Assembly (NCBI GenBank): GCA_900128395.1
Contig: LT649473.1
Span: 1 to 24,024, forward strand
Direction: 5' to 3'
Length of the DNA: 24,024 nucleotides
DNA from: Stramenopiles sp. TOSAG23-2
Lineage: Eukaryota; Sar
Every line of letters starts with the position of its first letter. The first letter of the stretch is position 1. A model generated the notes under the pieces. The model was not told where the DNA came from. It saw only the letters and a program-made list of their open reading frames with translations, and did not search any database. This document shows, in pieces, positions 9,529-17,754 of the stretch. A program made the position numbers and the translations under genes.

Positions 9529-12500
9529 ATGAAGAAGAAAAATAGTAAGCAAACTGCAAGCAGTGGTTTGAATACGTTGATGACAACACAAATGCTGGCA
9601 GAGATCAAAGGTTACAAAATAACAAAAGAACAGATAGAAGTAGTTGAGCCAATATATCAAAAAGTTTCAGAGATATTAAATCTTGATGTACAAACACAAA
9701 AAAGAGGTATGGTGGTTTTATATAAAATATTATCAATGAACATAAGGGCATTGAAAGATACATTTATACAAGATCAGTTGGAACGATTACAACAAACGCC
9801 GGAAACTCAGCAGCAGGTTGTGAATAGTAGTAGCAGTAGCAGTAGTACCAACAGCAGTACTACCAACCATAATATAAATATTACATTAGGAAGAAGTGGG
9901 GAAAGCAACAAAATTTATCATAGGAAATATAGAAAAAATTATCGACCAACCTCTATGTCAACTTCGTCCATGATTGACCTTTCATCTTTACAAAAAACGA
10001 TGTATGTAGATGGCTCGACATCAAATGATTTAGATAATAATGCAGGAAATGTGCAAATATCATTGACAGCATCACAATCTAACAGGAAAAGGAAGAAGAG
10101 CAATATAAATAGTCAAGATGAAGTAACATTTAATAGCGATGATCCAAATCTTAGATTGCTGAAATATGAAAGTTTAATGTGGTCAGCATGTGCATTATTC
10201 ATCTCACATACACAAGATGAAGAAAATGGTTTGGAATGGAATCGCATCAACGTATCGCAATTATTATCTGGTTGTCGTTTGCGCATCATGGCTTTCTTTG
10301 ATAACATGGCGTTGATACAAAATCACGAGAAGAAGAAGATTTTAAATCTATCACCAAATTTTAATGAAACAATGCAACAATTAAAAAGTGTTGTATTGAC
10401 TAATACATTGTTGTACAGAAAATTCACTTCATTATGGTTAGTAAGAGATACGATTGCTTCAGAAAATGTTGTATCAAAACGTGGTAAAAAAGCAGTAGAG
10501 ACACAGTTAATTTATTTTAGCTGGACACTATTTTTATTGATTAAAACACGTATTAATGGCGTAGAACCAAATTTAGTGGATAACTATCGTTTATTGATTG
10601 CATGTGTTATCTTGACGATTGAAGGCCATAGTGCGCATCAAGCAAAAGCTTTGGCAGAACGTCGAGAGAAACAAAGTGGAACAATGGCACCATCTCCTGA
10701 ATTACGAAATGAAAAAGCACAGGTGAAACGGAAAGAAGCAGAAGTCGTTGCTGCATTATTAATGAGTGGCGGTCTAGGGCAAACAAGCCCAGAAACTAGC
10801 GGAAAAGTCAGCCCCCCTGCATTGACGGCTGCGATGAAAATGAAAATTGCCGGTTGCAACAATTCAGGGGATATATTGAAACTTTTTGTTGAACAAATCG
10901 GAACAGTTGAATTTGAAGATATTTTAACTTCAGTAAAACAAGTGGAAAGCTTTGTTGCTGATTTATTATCCAATAAATTAATCTCATCCACACCATCTCC
11001 AGATGCTATATCAGGAAGTATAGTTTCTAAAAATTTTCAAGGTTTATTAGGTAAAGAATTAGCAATTAACACGTATAACATGAAAGAAGAATATGGTAAA
11101 AATTTAGTCTCGATGTGGAATTTGGACGAATTGGTATTGTTAAAGGCAGATGCATTTGATTTTATCGGTACACCAATAAAATTATCATCCAATCGTCGAC
11201 CACGTTTTAATTCCACAAATTCGACTAAACACTTATTTCAAAATCGTAGTAGCTTTGATATTACAAAATTAAATGGAAACAATAACAATACCAAGGCACC
11301 CAACGGTAGTGGTGGCGATGGTAGCGGAGGAGGAGGAGGAGGAGGAGGGAATATGGATGGACGTAATAAAAAACAAATTACAACTGCTGTGAAAACTGGG
11401 ATGTTGGTGCATCAAGTACGTGGTGTACGCTCTCCCCAACGATCTCCCGGCTTCGAAGATTATGTTGCTGCTACACCAATTACAGAGGCATTTCAATATA
11501 ATTCATGGTTGCAACAAAAAATTAAGAAAAGCAAAATTGGTCCAACAAGTATGACACAAAAATGTTTTGATCAATGTGAAAAATCGCCATTAAAATTTAT
11601 GGAAGATTTGCTAAATCAATCCATTTCTAATATATCCACTATAATAACACAACCGCGTCGAAGTGGAATTTTTAATCTAAATGACGACAGCAATAACTCC
11701 ATTAATTCAATAGCACAACCACCACGTAGTCGTTTGAATTCCTCCAAGAAAGATGGATCACCATTTACTATTGGATCTAGAACTGGTGCATTTGCACGAT
11801 TGGAAAATACTGTAAAAAAACGATTATCTCCAGAACATCATACTACTAATGATAATAGTTCCCATAATAATAATGGCACTGCTACTAATATAAGTAGTAC
11901 TTCGGTAGGAAATTCATCGCCGCCAATGAATGGTAATAATAGTCCCAGATTACGGTTGCGTTTCAATGCAGCATTAGAATCTAGTGTAAAATTATACTGG
12001 AGGGTATTAAATGCATTGTTAATAAACTTAAGTAAGAAACCGAATAGCGTTGATAGTATTAATAAATTATTATGGAAGGAAGATTTTCATAAGTGTTTAT
12101 TTGCACTTTCCGTAGAAGTTATTTTAATCGCAAAGAGTATAACAAAAGCAATTTTTCCAAAAGTTATTAAAGTCTTAAACATTCACCCAGCTGAATTAAT
12201 TAAAACGATTGAACATTTTGTACGTGGGGAACAATCATTACCCGCGCAGTTGCGGAGGCATTTACGATGGTGCGAAGAACAGATTTTGATGAAATATGCA
12301 TGGGAAACAAATTCATTGATGTTGAAAAAAATTATGGAACATCGCCAGCAATTAATTGTAATAGAACAGCAACCACAAGCGCAACCTAATAATGCTGCAC
12401 GTCGAAGAAAAGAATTGTCCTATACGGTGGATAAATTTTTAGAAAAAGTTGTAGAGATTGCAGCAAAACGTGTGCGTGACCTGTGTGAAAAGTTACATTT

Positions 12501-13425
12501 ACCAGGGCAAATAGTAGATCAAGCGTGGACGGTAGTCCGTCATGCTATATTAGTTAAATTTGAATTGATACAAGATCGGCATATTTACCATATTATAATA
12601 GCAGGTATTTATGGAATATGCAAAGTGAATCAAATTAAAATGACATTTCAACTTATTATTGAAAAATACCATGAACTGGAAGAGCTTTACTCACCCGCAG
12701 TTATTACAAGTGGTGATAAAAAAGCTGTTCGTGATAAGATAATACATAAAATTAAAATAAATACAAACGATGAAGTTGACCCACAAACAGGCGCTAATGT
12801 GTCATATGTTCAAGGTAATATTATTGAATATTACAACAAATTGTTTGTACAAAGTATGAAAACGTTTCTTCTTAAATTTAAAAAAAATGAAACAACAGGG
12901 AAAATATTGGCTGTGCCAGAACAAACTTCCCGTACCATAAACAAACCTGAAATGTGGGGCACGCAAATTTTTGTATCTTCAACTAGAAAATCACATGTCG
13001 GTAGTAAAAGTGATCGTCGTGCTGTTTCAAGCACTGAAAATGTGTATAAAAATAGTAATACTTCTATTGTTAACAATACGAATGGTAGTGGTGGCGGTGG
13101 TGGCGGTGGCGATGACGCTTATAAAGGCTTGCCAGGCGTTGATCAAACACCACGAACTGCGGCATTATATGCTAAAAAAGAAAATGCAACATTAAATCGT
13201 ATAAATGAATTTGTCAATCGTAGAACACCATTACATTTTGATGATGATGGTGATATTACGATGGTTCCAATAAACCAAACACATGGTAACAACAACAATA
13301 ACAACGAAAAGAAACGTAAGACCATGAGTGGGGGAAAAGAAGGAGAAGAGGCGAATAATAATAATAATAATGATAATAATACTGCCAGAAAAAGAATTAA
13401 ACTAACAACAGAAGTATTGCTGTAA
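9529..13425 (+). CDS. Retinoblastoma-family pocket protein (Rb/RBR-like)
   Basis: A single-exon, 1298-residue protein, longer than human RB1 (about 930) or plant RBR (about 1000). Residues about 327-364 match the Rb N-terminal domain (WTLFLLIKTR, then DNYRLLIACVILTI). The pocket starts near residue 649 with TPITEAFQYNSWL. Box A is strongest around 807-930 (KLYWRVLNALL, WKEDFHKCLFALSVEVI, FPKVIKVLNI, HLRWCEEQI). Box B covers about 960-1118 (AAKRVRDLCEKLHLP, IDQAWTV-type helix, HIYHIIIAGIYGICKVN, FVQSMKTFLLKF). Low-complexity Ser (about 97-112), Gly (about 594-612) and Asn tracts lie between domains. Many Ser/Thr-Pro sites (RSPQRSP, LSPEHH, NSPRLR, QTPRT, RTPLHF) are likely CDK targets, and a basic RKRIK near the end may be a nuclear signal. 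In the family, the pocket binds E2F/DP and LxCxE proteins to hold cells before S phase. A CINP-like gene follows in tandem. Confidence 0.93.
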   Translation: MKKKNSKQTASSGLNTLMTTQMLAEIKGYKITKEQIEVVEPIYQKVSEILNLDVQTQKRGMVVLYKILSMNIRALKDTFIQDQLERLQQTPETQQQVVNSSSSSSSTNSSTTNHNINITLGRSGESNKIYHRKYRKNYRPTSMSTSSMIDLSSLQKTMYVDGSTSNDLDNNAGNVQISLTASQSNRKRKKSNINSQDEVTFNSDDPNLRLLKYESLMWSACALFISHTQDEENGLEWNRINVSQLLSGCRLRIMAFFDNMALIQNHEKKKILNLSPNFNETMQQLKSVVLTNTLLYRKFTSLWLVRDTIASENVVSKRGKKAVETQLIYFSWTLFLLIKTRINGVEPNLVDNYRLLIACVILTIEGHSAHQAKALAERREKQSGTMAPSPELRNEKAQVKRKEAEVVAALLMSGGLGQTSPETSGKVSPPALTAAMKMKIAGCNNSGDILKLFVEQIGTVEFEDILTSVKQVESFVADLLSNKLISSTPSPDAISGSIVSKNFQGLLGKELAINTYNMKEEYGKNLVSMWNLDELVLLKADAFDFIGTPIKLSSNRRPRFNSTNSTKHLFQNRSSFDITKLNGNNNNTKAPNGSGGDGSGGGGGGGGNMDGRNKKQITTAVKTGMLVHQVRGVRSPQRSPGFEDYVAATPITEAFQYNSWLQQKIKKSKIGPTSMTQKCFDQCEKSPLKFMEDLLNQSISNISTIITQPRRSGIFNLNDDSNNSINSIAQPPRSRLNSSKKDGSPFTIGSRTGAFARLENTVKKRLSPEHHTTNDNSSHNNNGTATNISSTSVGNSSPPMNGNNSPRLRLRFNAALESSVKLYWRVLNALLINLSKKPNSVDSINKLLWKEDFHKCLFALSVEVILIAKSITKAIFPKVIKVLNIHPAELIKTIEHFVRGEQSLPAQLRRHLRWCEEQILMKYAWETNSLMLKKIMEHRQQLIVIEQQPQAQPNNAARRRKELSYTVDKFLEKVVEIAAKRVRDLCEKLHLPGQIVDQAWTVVRHAILVKFELIQDRHIYHIIIAGIYGICKVNQIKMTFQLIIEKYHELEELYSPAVITSGDKKAVRDKIIHKIKINTNDEVDPQTGANVSYVQGNIIEYYNKLFVQSMKTFLLKFKKNETTGKILAVPEQTSRTINKPEMWGTQIFVSSTRKSHVGSKSDRRAVSSTENVYKNSNTSIVNNTNGSGGGGGGGDDAYKGLPGVDQTPRTAALYAKKENATLNRINEFVNRRTPLHFDDDGDITMVPINQTHGNNNNNNEKKRKTMSGGKEGEEANNNNNNDNNTARKRIKLTTEVLL

Positions 13426-13773
13426 AGAAACAGCAGTGTATGATGCAGATTAAAATTTTAGAAAAGAAGAGGGGGAGATTTTAAATTAACTTTATATAAT
13501 TTTAACTTTATATAATATTTAAGTATTAATAACGAAGTTCGCATTCTATTTAAAAAAAAATGTATAAAAAAATGTATGATATTTATCATCATCAATACAA
13601 AAAACCATTATTAATATTATTAATACCAGAATAACATATTATAGGGTTTATAGTTAATATTATTTTTCAAAATATGTATAGTATAGTACAAATGAAAAAA
13701 ATAAATGTCTATACAAAGAAGCTCAAATATAAATATATATAATATATATATAAAAAATTAAGATAAAGAAAAG
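13426..13773. other. Rb-CINP intergenic spacer
   Basis: A 348-nt AT-rich spacer between two same-strand genes. It holds two direct copies of TTAACTTTATATAAT (13486-13500 and 13502-13516), and no open frame or RNA was recognised. Separate transcripts are expected. Confidence 0.6.
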
Positions 13774-14334
13774 ATGGAACAATTGAAAATTGAATGGACG
13801 GTCATCAATTCTAAATTGGTAAAATATATGACATCTCTTGTAAATAAAAGAATTGAAAAAGCATATATTAAATTACCAAGTAAAACATTTAATGATAAAT
13901 ATAATAATGTTGGAAATATTAACTCCGATATGATGTCTTTAACGGAGGAGGAATTAATATTTAATAAAATACAAAATGAAGAAGTGATTGAATACGATAA
14001 AATTTCAAACGTCTTAAGGGACTTAAAGGAATGCCATGATAAAATAAATATATATGGAAAAAAGAAAATAGAAGAATTAAATAATAAATATAATAATAAA
14101 GACACACATAATGGTGATGATAATAATAATAATATTAATAATAACAAGCTCACATATAAGTATAATATTAGGCAACTGGAAGAAATATTATCAAATTACA
14201 ATCAAGAAATGAAAGTCAAAGAACGTATTGTTGATGATATCAATTGTCAAGCAAAGCGGGAAATTTTATTGGCATATACAGCAACAATATTAATGGAGCC
14301 ATATTTGACTCAAAACACAACATCTTTGTATTAA
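13774..14334 (+). CDS. CINP-like (CDK2-interacting protein family)
   Basis: A 186-residue, mostly helical protein. It resembles the CINP family along its length: an N-terminal WTVINSKLVKYMTSLVNKR helix where CINP has WETLND followed by a short helix, a central EYDKISNVLRDLKECHDKI coiled segment, and a C-terminal block LEEILSNYNQEMKVKERIVDDI followed by LLAYTATILMEPYL, which parallels CINP's LLEMYRKELLLKRTVAKELA and YLSMWLHQPYV. An Asn-rich low-complexity linker lies near residues 110-125. CINP is known to bind CDK2 and to link replication initiation with checkpoint signalling. Its position just downstream of the Rb gene fits a cell-cycle role, but that is context, not proof. I recalled the family from pattern and could not run an alignment. 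AATAAA follows the stop near 14360. Confidence 0.58.
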   Translation: MEQLKIEWTVINSKLVKYMTSLVNKRIEKAYIKLPSKTFNDKYNNVGNINSDMMSLTEEELIFNKIQNEEVIEYDKISNVLRDLKECHDKINIYGKKKIEELNNKYNNKDTHNGDDNNNNINNNKLTYKYNIRQLEEILSNYNQEMKVKERIVDDINCQAKREILLAYTATILMEPYLTQNTTSLY

Positions 14335-14609
14335 GAGATATATATCATATATTATATTTTAAATAAAATGTGGATTAGACTATCATATTAATATTATATT
14401 TGAAAATATATACGGTATACGTATATATATAATATATATATTATTTTTTTATTTACTGGTGTTTTCAACATAAAATATAAAATATAATTTATTTTTTATT
14501 TACTCATTATAATTCCTACTCTTCAAAAGAATAAAATAATGGTGTTTTCTATATGCATTAGTTTTTTATTTTAAAATCTCTCTCTCTTTTACTTTTCTTA
14601 TCTCACACT

Positions 14610-15599
14610 TTAAAATTGTTTTGGAAAAATTCTCATGACAAAAAACAATCCAACAACAGCAAGTACGGAAAAGATTAATATGGAACATTGTAATTTCAAT
14701 ACATCCCACGTAGCATTCAAACTAGCAGTTGTTTTCTTATTTAATATATCTGTTTTGTCTACCATTTTTTCCATATTTTTTTGAAAATCATCCATAACCT
14801 TGTTTGATGTTGATACTTTATTTTTTGTATTTAATGTTGCTTCTTTCAATGCTTTAGCAGTTGCTAATATTTCCTCAATTTGCCTATCACGTTCTTCTTG
14901 TGCCATGTTATCATTGTAGCTTGCTGGATTCAATTCTTCTGAATCTAAATTTAATTCTTTACGAAATTTAACAAGTTCATTCAATGCATTGATATTTTTA
15001 TTTCTTTCCATCATTTTTCTACGTTGTTTTTTACTCTGTTCAAGATCCATTGCTGATTTCGCTTCAAATTTAACTGATGCTAATCGATTTAAAAATCGTT
15101 TTTTTTTCTTGTGTACAGTTTTATTATTGTTATTTATTATTTTCGGCATCAATTCAACAGTTTCATCGAATTGATCTTCTTCACCTTCATCAGATTCTTC
15201 TTCACCTGAATTTGATAAATCTAAATTGTTTGATAGTTGTTCTTTTCCTACATTATTATTATTGTTAGTGTCGTTATTATTATTATTATTAATCAATTTG
15301 GAAAAATTTACTGATATTTTACTATATTTCGACTTTAAATCTCTTATATCATTTTCAAATGCAAACTTTTCATCTGGTGTTGCTTTCTCTCCCATAATTT
15401 TTAATCGTTTTTCAATTACATTAATCATTAGCGATGCTTGTTTTAATTGTTTTTTAAATTCAATATTTTTTTTATCACTCACTTGAACAATGTTATTATT
15501 TTTATTATCATATTCATTTATTTTATTTAATAATCGAAATGTATTGATTTTCAATCTATCAATTGGTATCATGCGATATGCATTTTCAAAGCGATCCAT
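14610..15599 (-). CDS. Use1-type ER SNARE, tail-anchored
   Basis: A 329-residue tail-anchored protein. One membrane segment lies at about 306-325 (ILIFSVLAVVGLFF) and is followed by RIFPKQF, very like the RIMPKLK end of Use1. The SNARE helix covers about 235-300 (ILATAKALKEATL, then KVMDDFQKNMEKMVDKT). Asp270 or Asp271 sits where Use1 proteins carry their unusual zero-layer aspartate. An N-terminal helical region (1-100), an Asn-rich linker near 105-117, an acidic patch near 130-145, and a basic KKKKRF patch complete it. Use1 works with Sec20 and an ER syntaxin in retrograde Golgi-to-ER fusion on the ER membrane. Sec20 is the main alternative, but the C-terminal sequence and lack of an HDEL-like ending favour Use1. 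It converges on the CINP-like gene and is divergent from ACBP. Confidence 0.72.
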   Translation of the reverse strand: MDRFENAYRMIPIDRLKINTFRLLNKINEYDNKNNNIVQVSDKKNIEFKKQLKQASLMINVIEKRLKIMGEKATPDEKFAFENDIRDLKSKYSKISVNFSKLINNNNNNDTNNNNNVGKEQLSNNLDLSNSGEEESDEGEEDQFDETVELMPKIINNNNKTVHKKKKRFLNRLASVKFEAKSAMDLEQSKKQRRKMMERNKNINALNELVKFRKELNLDSEELNPASYNDNMAQEERDRQIEEILATAKALKEATLNTKNKVSTSNKVMDDFQKNMEKMVDKTDILNKKTTASLNATWDVLKLQCSILIFSVLAVVGLFFVMRIFPKQF

Positions 15600-15764
15600 A
15601 TTGTATGTAGGTATTGTTATTCTCTAACGAATATCATTACACATGTACAAAAAACTGTTTATATATATGTATGTATATGCAAAACTATATCTGAAATAAT
15701 TGAAATACATTTTATAATTTATATTATTACAATATAAATTATTATTATGTATATAATATATATA

Positions 15765-15809
15765 TTGTTGGTTTCCGAAAACGACAAACTTTTTTTAAAA
15801 TCAGGTCCA
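15765..15809 (+). repeat. Left terminal inverted repeat of the MITE
   Basis: 45 nt, the reverse complement of 16014-16065 apart from one base and an 8-nt gap. Confidence 0.85.
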
Positions 15810-16013
15810 TTTTTTTAAAAATAAAAATTAATAAAAAGAAGAATAAACTAAAAATAATGTATAAACATACAGTAGTAGTCTAAAAAGTCGTTCAAGTATA
15901 AAAAGTGAAAGTAGTCCTTTTTTCTTTTCCGTCAAAGTTACATTGTTATATATTAAAATTGATATATGTAAAATTGATCGTAAGTGATAGGCATAAATTT
16001 GTATAACACACAG

Positions 16014-16065
16014 TGGACCTTATTTTAAAAAAAGTTTGTCGCATCGTCGTTTTGGAAACCAACAA
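16014..16065 (-). repeat. Right terminal inverted repeat of the MITE
   Basis: 52 nt, pairs with 15765-15809. It carries an extra CGATGCGA-like insertion within the ACGAC block. Confidence 0.85.
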
Positions 16066-16259
16066 TACATTTTAAAGTGATATTATAATAAATAGTAGTA
16101 GTAGTAGATAGAAGAGTATATAGGTACATACATGTATGTTAAGCTTAATATATACATTCAGAATATAGTCTACCAGTAAATGTTAATATTATAAAATATA
16201 AATATTGATATAGATGTATATATATATATATATTATAATTAAATTAATAGGTGATAAAT

Positions 16260-16574
16260 ATGACAGAAGAAAATAATAACGACAATAATGATGTTTTAAA
16301 ACAAAAATTTGATGTTGCAGTGGAAGAAGTCAAAACGGCAGGGGAATGGAGCAAAGCAATTACCAATGACAGAAAATTACTTTGCTATGCATTTTTTAAA
16401 CAAGTTAATAATGGGGATGTGACAGGGACGCAACCATGGGCTGTACAATTCGAAGCACGATCTAAATGGGATGCGTGGAATAAAATCAAAGGTGTTTCAA
16501 AAGAAAAGGCTATGGAAGAATATGTAAAAGAATGGGAACAACAGAAAATTGACTTTAATATGCCAAAAGAATGA
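16260..16574 (+). CDS. Acyl-CoA-binding protein (ACBP)
   Basis: A 104-residue protein covering one complete ACBP domain, close to the usual 86-100. Signature parts are present: FDVAVEEVKT at the start, KLLCYAFFKQVNNGDVTG (the YxxYKQ-like acyl-CoA contact region), and SKWDAWNKIKGVSKEKAMEEYV. The protein binds medium- and long-chain acyl-CoA esters in the cytosol and carries them between pathways. The start is placed at the ATG at 16260; the frame is open back to a GTG at 16251, which is not a plausible eukaryotic start. An Asn/Asp-rich 12-residue leader precedes the domain. It shares a promoter region with the Use1 gene and converges on the membrane-protein gene; no function link to either is evident. 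Confidence 0.92.
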   Translation: MTEENNNDNNDVLKQKFDVAVEEVKTAGEWSKAITNDRKLLCYAFFKQVNNGDVTGTQPWAVQFEARSKWDAWNKIKGVSKEKAMEEYVKEWEQQKIDFNMPKE

Positions 16575-16722
16575 AACTTTTAATTGATATATTTAGATAC
16601 GAGTAAATATATATATATCAATATGCATATAAGGTGGTGAAAACATGTGTTATATTTATATATATTTCATATCATAATGTGAAATTACAAACACACTCAC
16701 ATACACACACACACTTCAATCT

Positions 16723-17754
16723 TCAATTAGTTGCTACAGCAACAATTGCACCTGCTGTACCACCAAGACCAGCTGCAACAGCATATTTACCTTTGCTTTT
16801 TAACTTTTGCTCATCTTGCTCCGTTGTTTGCGTGTTATTGTTATTACCAACGTCATCAAAAATTTTATTCATATCAATACCATATTCATTTTCTAATTCT
16901 CTAACTTCGGATAATTGTCCTAAAAAATGTCTTAATACTTGCTCTGGATATGGGTTTACAACAGGAAAACATGTTGTAAACATATCTTTATCCCATTCTT
17001 CTTCGATGATTAATTTAAATTCATATGTCCATCTACACATTTGTGTTATAAAAACATTTCGAAGCAAACCATTTTTAGCAATACTGTATATGTGGAGCGT
17101 ATATAGCGTATACATGAGGAGTGATTATTTGTTAGAGAGGTTATCTTTTTTTTTTAGGTTTATTATCGATGATAGTGAAATAGAATTTTACTTACCATGG
17201 AAAACGTTTTTTATATTTATCTTTATCTCCTCTAACTGATAATGATTGTCCATATTGTTGTATCAATTTTGATGCCGGCAATGCAAATTCATAAACCAAA
17301 ACTCTCATACATTGACGATACCGTTTTGAAAATTCTATATCTGGATTTTCTTTCATAATCTTTTCGATTTCTTCGCCAACAAACGTCCATGATTTATTAT
17401 ATTCACCTTTCCCATAACTACCCCATTTTGATTTAACTTCTTTCCATCTTTTCCATTCTTCAGGATAGATTTTTTCTGCGTAATCATAAAAATATCCTTT
17501 ATGTGTAACTAAATTAAAACAAAGCTGACTACATGGTGCTAGAAACAACATTAATTTCTCATTGATTTTTTTCAATTTTAATTCACGTATATGCATCGCT
17601 TGTCTCTTTAATTCTTCTTCTTTTTTTCTTTTGATTTCAACCTCCCTTGAACATAATAGCCTACCACACCAATAACTGCAGATAAAAAAATTAAAATCCC
17701 TTGTACGATTAATCCAATATCAGATGCATTCCTTGTTGTGGATAGTTCAGTCAT
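16723..17754 (-). CDS. Unrecognised one-pass membrane protein, one intron, -1 frame break
   Basis: The start is at 17754, with exon 1 to 17196 and exon 2 at 17083-16723, ending in TGA. Residues about 13-34 are a hydrophobic membrane segment (LIVQGILIFLSAVIGVVGYY), followed by a Lys/Glu-rich charged helix and then a soluble region with many aromatic residues. The C-terminus has a Gly/Ala-rich hydrophobic stretch. Reading on from the ATG stops at 17610-17608. The frame continues one position back at a run of seven A (17627-17621), where the codons spell A AAA AAG. With a single -1 step, total coding length is exactly 307 codons and the charged helix runs on smoothly. No intron fits there. I do not recognise a named family. 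The break may be a base lost in the homopolymer, a pseudogene mutation, or real -1 frameshifting. Confidence 0.62.
17084..17195 (-). other. Spliceosomal intron (112 nt) in the membrane-protein gene
   Basis: The donor is GTAAGT, the acceptor is CATATACAG, and a CTCTAAC branch-like site lies near 17137-17131. Splicing joins FP to CIAKNGLL in phase 2 and gives an open second exon. Confidence 0.82.
17620..17626 (-). promoter_or_regulatory. A AAA AAG slippery heptamer at the frame break
   Basis: In the frame set by the ATG at 17754, this heptamer is in the X XXY YYZ register required for -1 ribosomal frameshifting. A zero-frame TAA follows four codons later. I see no strong stem-loop just downstream, which weakens the programmed-frameshift reading. 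Confidence 0.4.

Larger units (their letters stand above)
15763..16067. mobile_element. MITE-like element with long terminal inverted repeats and TA flanks
   Basis: Left terminal repeat 15765-15809 and right terminal repeat 16014-16065 are near-perfect reverse complements. Both begin TTGTTGGTTTCC and share ACAAACTTTTTTTAAAAT and end at GGTCCA. They differ by one extra G on the left and an 8-nt duplication-like insert on the right. The interior of about 204 nt has no coding potential. The element of about 301 bp is flanked by TA on both sides, as expected for a Tc1/mariner-type target duplication, although TA flanks carry little weight in this sequence. Size, repeats and lack of coding capacity fit a non-autonomous MITE. 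No second copy lies in the window. Confidence 0.8.
15600..16259. other. Divergent Use1/ACBP promoter region, with a MITE
   Basis: This 660-nt spacer lies between the two start codons. About half is the MITE-like element at 15763-16067. The rest is AT-rich, with a TAG-repeat run near 16090-16108 and a TA run just before ACBP. No gene was seen. Confidence 0.6.

Noticed and set aside
9319-9660. Minus-strand open frame across the Rb start
   Set aside because: It is Tyr/Ile/Cys-rich because of TA repeats and overlaps the start of a clear gene.
16251-16259. Extension of ACBP to a GTG codon at 16251
   Set aside because: GTG is not a credible eukaryotic start, and the ATG at 16260 gives a normal ACBP length.
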